From: Trichocoleus sp.
Lineage (GTDB): Bacteria > Cyanobacteriota > Cyanobacteriia > Elainellales > Elainellaceae
Assembly: GCA_036702865.1 (NCBI GenBank)
Contig: DATNQD010000027.1
Coordinates: 248,001 to 312,000, forward strand
Direction: 5' to 3'
Length of the DNA stretch: 64,000 nt
Below are positions 17,330 through 26,084 of the stretch, piece after piece (within the stretch, counting starts at the first letter, position 1; each line of letters opens with the position of its first letter). The notes below the pieces were generated by a model, which was given only the letters and a program-made list of their open reading frames with translations, was not told the DNA's origin and ran no database searches. Made by a program: the position numbers and the translations under genes.

Positions 17330-17893
17330 ATGATTCGTGCTATGGGTCATTCGATTGCTGGTTGGCTGAAAACAGCGTTGCCCCCGATCGTTCTTTGTCT
17401 GTTGATCTGGACGATCGGACAAACGAGCGCAATTGCGGTAACCGGACAGGCAATCCTTCAGGGAACAGCCGATGAGGATGCTGTCGTAGGGGTTGTTGAC
17501 TTTGAGGAAACTGAAGCAGGGCTGGTGGTTCAGGCAAATCTAACCAAAGCACCTGATGGCATGCACGGCTTTCACGTTCATGAGTTTGGGAGCTGCGCTG
17601 ACAGTGGCAATGCAGCAGGAGGGCACTACAATCCCAACAGCGTGAAACATGGACTGCTCAGTCGAGATGGTTTCGCCAATGCTCATGCTGGTGACCTGGG
17701 TAATATCGAAGTCAGCCGTGGCAAGGCTTCTTACAGCGCAACGTTACCGAGTTTAAGCCTCAGCGATGGACAGTATCCCTTGGCGGGACGAGCTGTAATC
17801 GTGCATGAAAAGCCGGATGATTTTGGTCAACCAACTGGAAACGCAGGCGGACGCATTGGCTGTGGCACGATCGCTCTAACAAAGCCCGCTTAG
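17330..17893 (+). CDS. sodC: Superoxide dismutase [Cu-Zn], exported
   Basis: Copper/zinc superoxide dismutase. An N-terminal signal or anchor (LKTALPPIVLCLLIWTIG) precedes the SOD domain, so it acts in the periplasm or lumen. All metal ligands are visible: HGFHVHEFGSC (two Cu histidines and the disulfide cysteine), GGHYNP (bridging His), KHG and HAGDLGNI (Zn ligands), and VIVHEKPDD (Cu His). The second disulfide cysteine is in GGRIGCGTI. ATG at 17330 follows an AGAAGG ribosome site, so it is preferred over the GTG nine bases upstream. Its stop overlaps that of uppP by 4 bp. Confidence 0.93.
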   Translation: MIRAMGHSIAGWLKTALPPIVLCLLIWTIGQTSAIAVTGQAILQGTADEDAVVGVVDFEETEAGLVVQANLTKAPDGMHGFHVHEFGSCADSGNAAGGHYNPNSVKHGLLSRDGFANAHAGDLGNIEVSRGKASYSATLPSLSLSDGQYPLAGRAVIVHEKPDDFGQPTGNAGGRIGCGTIALTKPA

Positions 17894-18708
17894 TTTTGCA
17901 TGGCTCCAGTTCCAACTGCAATCAGCAGAGAAATACCAAACGCCAGCCGATACCAAACAAAGACCAGCGTATTTTTCTGCTGAAGATAGCGTAGGAGCCA
18001 GGCAATTGCCAGGTAAGAAAACACAAAGGCTGAAATGATGCCAGCCAGCAGCGTCAAAACGCTATCCACGTTGCTGAAGGCTTTTCTGGCTTGAAAGAGT
18101 GTGGCAACGGTCAGCGTTGGAAGGCCTAATAAGAAGGAGAAGCGAGCTGCCGTTTCACGGTTTAATCCTAAAAACAAGGCTGCGGTTAGGGTCGAACCCG
18201 ATCGAGATGCACCCGGCAGCAGGGCAATCATCTGTCCGAGCCCAACCAGAATGCCATCCCGTATCTGTAAATCATCAAAGTCTCGTTTGCGGTTGCCGAT
18301 TTGCTCTGCCAGAGCCAGTAGAAGTGCCATGACGATCGACATTACCGCAATAATTAGCGGGCTTTCTGGAATGATGTCTTTCACCAAGTAGCCAATTCCT
18401 AAAGCAGGAACCGTTCCAATCGCAATCCCAACTAGAATCTTCCACTCTTCCCGCTGCCAATCTCGCTGTTGAAAAGCGCTCCATGCGCCTGCCAAAATTT
18501 GACGGATGTCCGATCGGAAATAGATTAGAACAGCAATAACACTGCCGAACTGAATCGCATCCACAAAATATTTTTGTCCAACTGCTGTCCAGCCAAAGAG
18601 TTTCGTAAAAACTAATAGGTGGGCAGTGCTGCTGATGGGCAAGAATTCAGTAATTCCCTGAACGATGCCTAACACGATCGCTTCAAACAAGGATTGAATC
18701 AGTTCCAC
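17890..18708 (-). CDS. uppP: Undecaprenyl-diphosphatase
   Basis: Integral membrane phosphatase (BacA/UppP family) that recycles undecaprenyl diphosphate to the monophosphate carrier for peptidoglycan and other wall glycans. It has 272 residues and about eight hydrophobic segments. The signatures GIVQGITEFLPISSTAHLLV and PGASRSGSTLTAALFLGLNR are intact. The start codon is GTG at 18708. Convergent with sodC, sharing the TTAG at the stops. Confidence 0.96.
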   Translation of the reverse strand: MELIQSLFEAIVLGIVQGITEFLPISSTAHLLVFTKLFGWTAVGQKYFVDAIQFGSVIAVLIYFRSDIRQILAGAWSAFQQRDWQREEWKILVGIAIGTVPALGIGYLVKDIIPESPLIIAVMSIVMALLLALAEQIGNRKRDFDDLQIRDGILVGLGQMIALLPGASRSGSTLTAALFLGLNRETAARFSFLLGLPTLTVATLFQARKAFSNVDSVLTLLAGIISAFVFSYLAIAWLLRYLQQKNTLVFVWYRLAFGISLLIAVGTGAMQN

Positions 18709-18887
18709 AAAAATACCTGGTGTTTGTCCTAAAGGGTTGAGCAGGTGAAATGAAGGCAGGGAGGAGAATGCCCCATTCTAGATTAGAAGGTATGTCATGA
18801 TGTGCCTCACTTTCGGGCTTTGCTTCAGCAAACTTTCATCATTGATATATCATTCATTGGTCTTAAATTAGAATAAATTCTGTATGT

Positions 18888-19691
18888 ATGCCCCCCTGGG
18901 GGATTTATCTATGTTATGTTAAAAAAGTTAAACTACTTTATCAGAATCCTTTGTCCTCCTACACGCCCCTCAAAGCTCCCTATTCCAGCGCTCTGGATAC
19001 CCCAATCGAGCAAGAGCAGTTGCACCTATCGAGGGTAGCCTCATTTGTTGGGCGTATCCCTCTCGTCTGGCAGGTCTTTGTTGCTGCTGCATTCTTGGTT
19101 TCAGTTCCCGTTTTCCTCCAGGCTCCTCTGGTTCGGCTGGCTCCCTGGCTAAGTCTAGCCTTGACAGCAGGATGGCTCTGGTTGAGCTTTACGCTTCGGG
19201 CTCGATCAGCAACTGAAGTTTGGGGAGATCTGTTACTTGGGTTTACCTGGACATGGCTGGCAGGTTCAATCTACTGGGGTTGGCTACGTTGGGAACCGCT
19301 GCTGCATCTACCGATCGAGGCAGTTGGTTTACCGTTTGCCTTTGTTGGTTTAATGAGAGGCAAGGATAAGATTGGTAACTGGTTTTATTTGGGATCGTTG
19401 CTAGGGACAGCAATTACAGATATTTACTTCTATATTGTGAATTTAATTCCCCACTGGCGACAGCTGATGCAGGTAGAACCTCATCTTGTCCAACCCATCT
19501 TTCAGGATGCGGTTGCTCGAATTCAAACGCCTTGGGGAGTTGGTTGGGCGGTTGTTTTAGGAATGCTGCTGCTCCTGACAGGCTTTTTGCCCCTTCGATC
19601 GCCTCAGTTGCACAATTGGACATTTGGCGGGGCAGTTCTGAGTACGATTGTTGTGGATGGATTATTTTGGCTGGTCGCAACTTCCGTCTAG
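18888..19691 (+). CDS. DUF3120 membrane protein
   Basis: A multi-pass membrane protein (about five or six hydrophobic segments) matching the cyanobacteria-restricted DUF3120 family as I recall it; the core runs from about residue 55 (GRIPLVWQVFVAAAFLVSVP) to the end. A tryptophan-rich central motif (GFTWTWLAGSIYWGWLRWEP) is conserved. The first 45 residues look nonconserved, and the ATG at 18888 is followed at once by a CCCCCTGGGGG palindrome, so the true start may be downstream. Function unknown. It lies 159 bp before the most likely start of the FHA-cyclase. Confidence 0.78.
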   Translation: MPPWGIYLCYVKKVKLLYQNPLSSYTPLKAPYSSALDTPIEQEQLHLSRVASFVGRIPLVWQVFVAAAFLVSVPVFLQAPLVRLAPWLSLALTAGWLWLSFTLRARSATEVWGDLLLGFTWTWLAGSIYWGWLRWEPLLHLPIEAVGLPFAFVGLMRGKDKIGNWFYLGSLLGTAITDIYFYIVNLIPHWRQLMQVEPHLVQPIFQDAVARIQTPWGVGWAVVLGMLLLLTGFLPLRSPQLHNWTFGGAVLSTIVVDGLFWLVATSV

Positions 19692-19850
19692 GCGAGTATG
19701 ATCAGAAAGAAATAACTGAGGGAATCTTAAAAGTAAGTACTCTTGTGGCTGTGCGTTAAATTAAAGAAAAAATTACTGAACAACCCTGAGTACATTTCCG
19801 ATAAGTCTCTTTATAATTCAGAACTTGGAAGCCTACGCTGTAATGAACCG

Positions 19851-20885
19851 ATGCGTCAGGATGCGTTGTACGGAGGAAACACTACGGTTTCGGAACCAAC
19901 GGTGACAGGACAATCCGTTCCCCACTTAATACTACGCACGGAATCAGGGAATCGTTATCTCTCCCTGGTTGGCAGTAGTTGCTGGACAGTTGGACGAGGA
20001 GACGATAACAATTTTGTTCTGCCCGACCGCTGGATTTCGCGTAACCATGCCATGCTTCAGCGCATGGAAACGGGGGATTTTTATCTGATTGATCTGGGTA
20101 GCCGGAATGGTTCTTTTGTCAATGGGCGACGGGTGAGTGTACCTGTAACGCTCAACAATGCCGATCGGCTTACCTTTGGGCAAACTGAACTTGAGTTTTA
20201 TGCGCCTGAAGTTAATCCCCTGCCGGATGAGTCTTTAGGAAACGATTCGCAAGAATTTACGGCAACAGCAACACTGCACGTCCGACGACTGATCTCCGTA
20301 TTAGTTGTCGATATTCGCAACTTTACAGGGATGACGCGTCAGATTGACGAAAAAATTCTGTCTGAGGTGATTGGCACCTGGTTTCGCTGTGCAGGCGATA
20401 TTATCCGAGAATATGGCAGTTGGGTTGACAAGTACATCGGGGATGCAGTGATGGCAGTCTGGATTCATGGGCCGCAGGGAGTCAGCTCTGAGGAAATGAT
20501 TCGCATTGCCCATGCTCTGAATGCTCTCCACAAAATGACCAGCGAACTTCATCTACGCTATCCTCTCCCCTCACCGATCCGGATTGGAGCAGGCTTAAAT
20601 ACCGGCTATGCCATGGTGGGGAATACAGGTTCTGGCGATCGACCCGACTATACTGCTTTGGGAGATACCGTCAATGCTGCATTTCGCTTAGAGTCTTCGA
20701 CCAAGCAGATCGGTAAAGACATTGCGCTGGGGGAAGCAACCTATCGCTATCTTGCGGATGCTGGAATCAAGCCAGGCATATTTGAGCAGCAAATGGTGAG
20801 CTTGAAGGGCTATGAAGTGCCGACTGTCACCTATGCTGGCATCTTTGCTGATCTTGACGCTTTTCTGCAATCACAATCTCAGTAG
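19851..20885 (+). CDS. Class III adenylate cyclase with FHA domain
   Basis: An N-terminal forkhead-associated phosphothreonine-binding domain (GRGDDNNFVLPDRWISRNHA ... DLGSRNGSFVNGRRV) is fused to a class III cyclase domain. Metal aspartates are in VVDIRNFTGM and YIGDAVMAVW. The residues that read adenine are the lysine in DKYIGDA and the aspartate in RPDYTALGDTVN, so cAMP rather than cGMP is expected. No membrane segment, so cytosolic; the FHA domain may tie cyclase activity to Ser/Thr phosphorylation. The frame is open upstream to a TTG at 19743, but ATG at 19851 is the more likely start. Confidence 0.88.
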   Translation: MRQDALYGGNTTVSEPTVTGQSVPHLILRTESGNRYLSLVGSSCWTVGRGDDNNFVLPDRWISRNHAMLQRMETGDFYLIDLGSRNGSFVNGRRVSVPVTLNNADRLTFGQTELEFYAPEVNPLPDESLGNDSQEFTATATLHVRRLISVLVVDIRNFTGMTRQIDEKILSEVIGTWFRCAGDIIREYGSWVDKYIGDAVMAVWIHGPQGVSSEEMIRIAHALNALHKMTSELHLRYPLPSPIRIGAGLNTGYAMVGNTGSGDRPDYTALGDTVNAAFRLESSTKQIGKDIALGEATYRYLADAGIKPGIFEQQMVSLKGYEVPTVTYAGIFADLDAFLQSQSQ

Positions 20886-20962
20886 AAAAAAGTGGAAGGT
20901 GAAGGCAAAGGGACTACAAAGCGCCAGAGGTCTGTCAGAAAGCGCATCTCACGAGGCTTAAA

Positions 20963-20994
20963 AAGCAAAAAATAAGGCAGGTGATTTGCCTGCC
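20963..20994 (-). terminator. Intrinsic terminator of the rplU-rpmA unit
   Basis: Read on the minus strand, GGCAGG (20994-20989) and CCTGCC (20981-20976) form a 6-bp GC stem with a 7-base loop, followed by TTATTTTTTGCTTTTT. It lies 41 bp after the rpmA stop. Confidence 0.85.
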
Positions 20995-21035
20995 CAATTT
21001 ATAACGCTGAGTTGTAATGTAGTCGATCGCCGTTT

Positions 21036-21308
21036 CTATGCTGATACAGGTGCCGCTGCGGGATAAACGCTAACTTTCTTGCGGCTCTTGCCTTTGCGCT
21101 CAAACGTGACGATGCCATCGACGAGAGCAAACAGCGTATCATCACTGCCTCGTCCAACATTATTACCAGGGTGGAACTTTGTACCCCGTTGGCGGATCAA
21201 AATGTTGCCTGCTTTAACAACTTGACCGCCATACCGCTTGACGCCAAGCCGTTGAGCATTTGAGTCCCGTCCGTTACGGGTACTGCCTGTTCCCTTCTTA
21301 TGAGCCAT
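21036..21308 (-). CDS. rpmA: 50S ribosomal protein L27
   Basis: A 90-residue ribosomal protein at the peptidyl-transferase centre. The family N-terminus [20 protein letters not shown] is exact, and there is no cleavable leader as found in Firmicutes. A C-terminal alanine-rich tail (YPAAAPVSA) extends slightly past the core. It is 47 bp downstream of rplU, the standard rplU-rpmA pair, and is followed by a strong terminator. Confidence 0.98.
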   Translation of the reverse strand: MAHKKGTGSTRNGRDSNAQRLGVKRYGGQVVKAGNILIRQRGTKFHPGNNVGRGSDDTLFALVDGIVTFERKGKSRKKVSVYPAAAPVSA

Positions 21309-21355
21309 GGTTTCCTCTACTTCTCGCTAACTTCTATGTTTGAGTTTAGTCGAAA

Positions 21356-21745
21356 TTATTCCGCTTCAGCTTCAGTTGCTTCAGTTGCAGAAGACGCAGT
21401 AACAGCTTGGCTGCTAGTGATTGCCTGACCGTTTAGCGAAATTGAGTTAATCATCAGACGGGTTAATTCCTGACGATGCCCCCGCTTTTTACGGGTCTTC
21501 TTCTTCGGCTGCATCTTGTAAACAATGATTTTTTTGCCACGCATATGCCGTAGCACAGTTCCCTCAACGGTTGCTCCTGCTACAGTCGGTTGCCCAACAG
21601 AAATTTCACCGTCATTTTCAACGAAGAGAACGCGATCGATCGTTACTGTGCCGTCTACCTCGACTGCAAGCCGATCTACATCATAAAAACGACCCGGCTC
21701 GACACGGAACTGCTTTCCGCTAGCTTCAATAATTGCGTAAGTCAT
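21356..21745 (-). CDS. rplU: 50S ribosomal protein L21
   Basis: A 129-residue large-subunit protein. [20 protein letters not shown] and the later [20 protein letters not shown] are L21 signatures. An acidic Ala/Thr/Glu C-terminal tail of about 25 residues extends beyond the E. coli length, as in many cyanobacteria. First gene of the rplU-rpmA unit. Its upstream region (21746-21908) holds two copies of TTGACTGTTT but no leader I could identify. Confidence 0.97.
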   Translation of the reverse strand: MTYAIIEASGKQFRVEPGRFYDVDRLAVEVDGTVTIDRVLFVENDGEISVGQPTVAGATVEGTVLRHMRGKKIIVYKMQPKKKTRKKRGHRQELTRLMINSISLNGQAITSSQAVTASSATEATEAEAE

Positions 21746-21908
21746 GAATTTTCCTCAAAGGTCGCCGTACAGGTAGCCAAACATTAGTTGAATGTTTAAT
21801 CAGGATAAGAAACAGTCAACGTCAGGCATTTATCAAAAGTTAAAACCTGATCCGAGCTTATAAACAGTCAAGAGTCCATTATCTTCATTTTTCACCTGAA
21901 ACGTCAAG

Positions 21909-22352
21909 TTAAATGACGAAGCTTGCCGATTCTCCTTGGGCAGCCTGCCAACTACGGGCATCGAAATAGAGGTCTTCTAAAGTGATACTGTAGAGAGCTT
22001 CCTTCATCTTTTCATGTAAGCGATGCCAGAGCGTAAATGTGACCCAATCTCCTGCCTGATCTGCTTCAGGCTGATGTCGAGGGAGTGGATCGATCGTCTC
22101 CCCGACTGCTTCTAGAATTTGCCCCAAGGAAATTTGAGCCGGAACTCTTGCCAGCTTGTATCCCCCTTGTGCACCTCGAATTGACTCAACCAAGCCCGCT
22201 CGACGCATCTCAATCAGCAGCTTTTCGAGATAGGGAGCAGGGAGATCTTGCCGCTCGGCGATCGCTCGGACAGAAGTGGGTCGATATTTCGGCTGAAAGC
22301 TCAGATCCAGGAGTGCCTTGACGCTGTAGTGCCCACGAGTAGTTAACTTCAT
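21909..22352 (-). CDS. Rrf2-family transcriptional regulator, no cysteines
   Basis: A 147-residue winged-helix regulator of the Rrf2 family. The start MKLTTRGHYSVKALLDLSFQ, the recognition region APYLEKLLIEMRRAGLVES and the wing IRGAQGGYKLAR are typical. IscR/NsrR-type members bind an Fe-S cluster through three cysteines, but this protein has no cysteine at all, so it is not a classical Fe-S sensor. Target genes are unknown. Divergent from the abrB gene across a 659-bp gap. Confidence 0.9.
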   Translation of the reverse strand: MKLTTRGHYSVKALLDLSFQPKYRPTSVRAIAERQDLPAPYLEKLLIEMRRAGLVESIRGAQGGYKLARVPAQISLGQILEAVGETIDPLPRHQPEADQAGDWVTFTLWHRLHEKMKEALYSITLEDLYFDARSWQAAQGESASFVI

Positions 22353-23011
22353 CGACTAGTTTTAACAAAGGATTAGGACTGCAGCAGGTTTGCTGTTACC
22401 AATTGGCAAGAAGATAGATATGCTGATATTTGATCAAGCCTAATGATGAATTGCATGATGAGGTTGTAGCTCAACTCAAAGAGCAGTCTCATGACGATAA
22501 CATTCCTGCTCAATCAATGCTCTAGCGAGCTATTGCAGAAAGTTCTCCTTGACGAGATCACCAGAAATTTTATCTTGCTGGACAAACTTCAACAGGTATT
22601 TCTAGCAAATCTAAGATTGTGTCAACTGCTGAGTTGAGGGAGAGAGCGACATCAAATCCTGCTGTTAAGAGTCAGGTCAATTATCGTAATGACCTAAATT
22701 TTGTCATCTATTTTCTCGACCTTGCGTTATATTAAATGCCTTTGCTTTGTGAGATATTGATTGAAGTTGGAGATCCTTGAACCTGAAGAACCAATCGATG
22801 GCAAATTATCAATCACGCTGCAGCGATTATTTTAGTGATTGGGAAGGGATCAAAGAGCCTATATCTTGGTATAAATATAGGTGAAAAAAGTTGACAAGTC
22901 GGGGTAATATAGATTCACAAGCTGATATTAAGCTAGAGATAGAATGCTAAGGCATTATTAGCTCGGCTAGTGTCACATGAGTTCCTTGTATATTGATCTA
23001 GATTCAAACGA
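22353..23011 (+). other. 659-bp intergenic region upstream of abrB
   Basis: No convincing gene. It holds an imperfect palindrome at 22674-22695 (AGGTCA ... TGACCT with a one-base bulge), a small hairpin near 22943 (AATGC TAAG GCATT), a TTGACA at 22891 with no well-spaced -10 box, and short open frames (for example 22798-22884, 28 codons) that lack support. It probably carries the divergent promoters of the Rrf2 and AbrB-type regulators and perhaps a long abrB leader. Confidence 0.5.
22674..22695. promoter_or_regulatory. Inverted repeat, possible operator
   Basis: AGGTCA and TGACCT arms extend inward as ATTA/TAAT with one bulged base, giving a near-symmetric 22-bp site between two divergent transcription-factor genes. 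That position suggests a regulator binding site, perhaps for one of the two neighbours. There is no direct evidence of binding. Confidence 0.35.
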
Positions 23012-23401
23012 ATGAGCAAAAAGAAAAAGATTGAACCTTTGACGGGTGAAGCACTTCTTACAAAAGTCAAAGAGCTTGAAAACCTCACGAAAGAAGACAA
23101 AGCAAAAGAGTGCGGCTACTACACGATTACAAAAACCGGTGTAGAGCGAGTCAATATGATGAAGTTCTACAACGCGCTTCTAGAGGCAAAGGAGATTGAA
23201 TTAGACGGTAAGCAGGGCACGAATGGTCGAGGTGGACGAAGTGCTAGTTATCGAATCACAGTGCAGGCAAATGGTAATTTGCTAATTGGGGCAGCCTACA
23301 CAAAGCAAATGGATCTGAAGCCTGGTGATGAATTTGAAATTTCTCTAGGTCGGAAACATATTCGCCTGAAGCAATTAGATGGCGATCTGTCCGAAGAATA
23401 G
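23012..23401 (+). CDS. cyAbrB-type transcriptional regulator
   Basis: A 129-residue cyanobacterial AbrB-like DNA-binding protein. The N-terminal part (LTGEALLTKVKELENLTKED and CGYYTITKTGVERVNMMKFY) is specific to cyAbrB proteins, and the AbrB-like fold lies at the C-terminal end (YRITVQANGNLLIGAAYTKQ ... GDEFEISLGRKHIRLKQL). These proteins act genome-wide on carbon, nitrogen and redox genes. Whether this is the cyAbrB1 or cyAbrB2 paralogue cannot be settled by eye. Expressed from a long upstream region. Confidence 0.9.
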   Translation: MSKKKKIEPLTGEALLTKVKELENLTKEDKAKECGYYTITKTGVERVNMMKFYNALLEAKEIELDGKQGTNGRGGRSASYRITVQANGNLLIGAAYTKQMDLKPGDEFEISLGRKHIRLKQLDGDLSEE

Positions 23402-23409
23402 AATTGATT

Positions 23410-23472
23410 GAGTTGAAAGGTGACGTGGAAAAGCAACAGTCTTGTAAGTCTGTGTCGTCACTTTCTCAACTC
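23410..23472. repeat. Inverted repeat after abrB
   Basis: GAGTTGAAAGGTGACG (23410-23425) pairs with CGTCACTTTCTCAACTC (23456-23472) with one bulge, around a 30-base loop. No T run follows, so it is not a standard intrinsic terminator. It could stabilise the 3' end of the abrB message. Confidence 0.5.
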
Positions 23473-23622
23473 AAAACTCATCACGGTTCAGCCGATAACA
23501 GGATTGCTCCTCACCAAAATTCTGTCTATCGCAAGATATTTTACTTCACTAAGATAGAGGTTTATTGAATCCAGTTAGGGTTTATAGAGAGTAGTGATCT
23601 ACAAAAGCTGGGTTTAGCGAGT

Positions 23623-25029
23623 TTGGTCTTAAACGAAAGTGGAAATTTACCGGGTGTAGCACAGCCGTTTTTGAGTAGAGAGTTGCGAGGATTAAGCCGA
23701 TCGCAGCTACGGTGGCTATTGGAGCAGGGCAATTTTCAGGGTGCAAAAGCTCTGTTGTCTCATGCTCAACCTGCGGATGTGGCAGAGGCGATCGAGGAGT
23801 TGCCAAAGCCAGTTCAAGTGATCGCATTTCGGCTGTTGCCCAAGAATGAGGCAATTCAGGTTTATGAATATCTGGACTCTGTCATTCAACAATCCTTAAT
23901 TCGAGAATTTAAGGGTCAGGATGTGTTGGAGCTGGTGGAGCAGATGTCACCTGACAACCGGGCTCGCCTCTTTGAAGAGTTACCAGCAAAAGTGGTGACT
24001 GATTTGCTGTCTCAGCTAAGCCTGGAAGAGCGGGATGCTACGGCTCTCTTGCTAGGCTATGACGCTGACACGGCAGGGCGCATCATGACGACAGAGTATG
24101 TGGCGCTTAAAGAAGAGTGGACGATCGCGCAAGCGCTAGTACAGATCCGCAGTCTGGCTCCGACCAGTGAAACTATCTATTATCTCTACGTTACGGATGC
24201 CATGCGGCAACTGACCGGAATTCTATCTTTGCGGCAGTTGGTTATTGCAGAACCAGAGCAGACGATCGGTGAGGTGATGGTGCGTGAAGTGGTCTATGTG
24301 CAGACAGACACACATCAGGAGGAAGTGGCTCGAACAATTCAACGCTACAACTTCCTGGCAGTTCCGGTCGTCGATGCAGAACAGCATCTTGTGGGAATTG
24401 TCACCGTGGACGATGTGATCGACATTCTCGAAGAAGAAACGACAAAAGATATCTACACACTCGGTGGGGTGCAATCAGGCGCAACCAATTATTTCCAAAC
24501 CAACTTATTAACGGTGGCGCGTCGTCGTGTTGTTTGGCTCTTTGTGCTGCTGATTACGAATACTGCAACTTCAGCCGTGATTCGCAGCCAGCAAGAAGTA
24601 TTACAGCAGGTCGTAGCGCTCGCCGCCTTCATTCCTTTACTAATTGGCACAGGTGGTAATGTTGGGGCGCAGTCTTCGACCGTGGTCATTCGCGGCTTAA
24701 ATACCGACGAGATCGATCGACAAAAGTCTTTTCAGGTGATCCGGCGAGAAGCAATTGCGGGGGCATTCCTAGGGCTAATGTTGGGAGCCGTCGTCATGGT
24801 GTGGGCTTATCTGCTACAAGCAAATTGGGCTGTCTCGATCGCAGTTGGCGTTAGCTTAGTCGCAATTTCAATTCTGGCTTCAGTTGCTGGTTCAACCTTG
24901 CCATTTATTTTTCAGGCGATCGGGCTTGACCCTGCTTTAATGTCGGCTCCCTTTATTACAACTGCGGTGGACGTGTTAGGTGTGCTGATTTACCTCAATG
25001 TGGCGCGAGTAATTTTGGAAATTCAGTAG
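23623..25029 (+). CDS. mgtE: Magnesium transporter MgtE
   Basis: A 468-residue inner-membrane Mg2+ channel/transporter. Cytosolic N domain (about 20-130, with LLSHAQPADVAEAIEELPKP), tandem CBS domains (about 140-260, including GYDADTAGRIMTTEYVAL and VPVVDAEQHLVGIVTVDDVI) and five membrane helices (about 300-465). The conserved pore region includes PLLIGTGGNVGAQSSTVVIR. The best in-frame start is a TTG at 23623; no ATG or GTG lies at the N-terminus, so the start is uncertain. No M-box riboswitch is visible upstream. Confidence 0.92.
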   Translation: MVLNESGNLPGVAQPFLSRELRGLSRSQLRWLLEQGNFQGAKALLSHAQPADVAEAIEELPKPVQVIAFRLLPKNEAIQVYEYLDSVIQQSLIREFKGQDVLELVEQMSPDNRARLFEELPAKVVTDLLSQLSLEERDATALLLGYDADTAGRIMTTEYVALKEEWTIAQALVQIRSLAPTSETIYYLYVTDAMRQLTGILSLRQLVIAEPEQTIGEVMVREVVYVQTDTHQEEVARTIQRYNFLAVPVVDAEQHLVGIVTVDDVIDILEEETTKDIYTLGGVQSGATNYFQTNLLTVARRRVVWLFVLLITNTATSAVIRSQQEVLQQVVALAAFIPLLIGTGGNVGAQSSTVVIRGLNTDEIDRQKSFQVIRREAIAGAFLGLMLGAVVMVWAYLLQANWAVSIAVGVSLVAISILASVAGSTLPFIFQAIGLDPALMSAPFITTAVDVLGVLIYLNVARVILEIQ

Positions 25030-25048
25030 AAGAAGAGGGAAAAAAGGA

Positions 25049-25927
25049 TTAGCGATCGGAGACAGGAAGCTCCGGATCAGAGTGTTGGGGTTGGAAAGGC
25101 AGATGGAATTCGGGTTGAGGTTGAGGGTTATCTGAGCCAGGGGTAGGGGGTTGAGGGTTAACCTGAATGCCTTTCTGAAGGGAGGCTGACCAGCTCTGGG
25201 CAAGCTGCATGAAGTCAGAAGGTATCATCAGAATTGTAGTTGTGTTGTTCTCAGCACCAATTTCCGTCAGCATTTGCAGGCGACGCAGTTCTAGCGCAGC
25301 AGGGTTATCTACAATCAGCCGAGAGGCTTCTGAGAGTTTAATAGAGGCTTCTTGTTCAGCCGCAGCTTTAATTAAACGTGCTCGTTTTTCACGCACTGCT
25401 TCCGCTTCTTTTGCCATCGCTCGCTGCATACTGGTTGGAATTTCCACATCTTTCATTTCCACCCGTTCAATCACAATGCCCCAGGGTTCTGTGATTTCAT
25501 CAACGATTTCTTGAACCCGCAAATTGATTTTGTCCCGGTTTTGCAGCACATCGTCCAGAATATTTTGACCCACCACATTCCGCAGCGTGGTTAGCGCAAT
25601 CTGATAGACTGCCATTTCGTAGCTCTGGACGCGGACGATCGCCTTTGCCGGATCGAGAATTCGGTAGTAGAGCACAGCATTAACGCGGATGGTAACGCTA
25701 TCAGCAGTTACAGTTTCTTGTGGCTCAATATTGACTGTATTGGTACGAATATCAATCTGTGCCTTCTGATCAACCCAGGGCACAATCCAGTACATTCCTG
25801 GACCCCTCACCCCTTGAATTCGACCCAAACGAAAAATCACGCCGCGCTGATACTCCCGATCGAGCTTTAAGCCAGAAGCTGCAACAACGATGACCGCACC
25901 CGCTAAAAGACCAAGAAGAGAACTCAT
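25049..25927 (-). CDS. Slipin/stomatin-like SPFH-domain protein
   Basis: Membrane-anchored SPFH/band-7 protein. An N-terminal hydrophobic hairpin (MSSLLGLLAGAVIVVAASGL) is followed by the SPFH domain (GVIFRLGRIQGVRGPGMYWI ... VVGQNILDDVLQNRDKIN), a coiled-coil stretch (REKRARLIKAAAEQEASIKL) and a proline-rich C-terminal tail (about 45 residues). Forms oligomers in membrane microdomains. The ATG at 25927 puts the hydrophobic segment at the N-terminus; the frame is open to 26026, which would add 33 residues. The usual partner, an NfeD-type protease, is not adjacent. Confidence 0.88.
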   Translation of the reverse strand: MSSLLGLLAGAVIVVAASGLKLDREYQRGVIFRLGRIQGVRGPGMYWIVPWVDQKAQIDIRTNTVNIEPQETVTADSVTIRVNAVLYYRILDPAKAIVRVQSYEMAVYQIALTTLRNVVGQNILDDVLQNRDKINLRVQEIVDEITEPWGIVIERVEMKDVEIPTSMQRAMAKEAEAVREKRARLIKAAAEQEASIKLSEASRLIVDNPAALELRRLQMLTEIGAENNTTTILMIPSDFMQLAQSWSASLQKGIQVNPQPPTPGSDNPQPQPEFHLPFQPQHSDPELPVSDR

Positions 25928-26084
25928 AGCTCGTAATACTCGAGTGAACAATAAATGTTTGAAATGAAGCGAAGTCTCAAGTGACCTCTCCATTCTAGAC
26001 ATCCGCTTTCGCGGGAACGCTACCATGAATTAAAAGCAATATTTCTTGCATCTCCCTTTCATCCCCACGCTGTTTCCTGTTCCA

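Noticed and set aside
22438-22525. Possible gene remnant between the Rrf2 and abrB genes
   Set aside because: A 30-codon stretch (KPNDELHDEVVAQLKEQ) looks protein-like but is bounded by stops and matches no family I can name.
22798-22884. 28-codon frame upstream of abrB
   Set aside because: No ribosome site at its ATG and no recognisable product; may be chance in an AT-rich gap.
22891-22919. TTGACA as a promoter of abrB
   Set aside because: No suitable -10 box at 16-18 bp; the nearest TAATAT is only 8 bp away.
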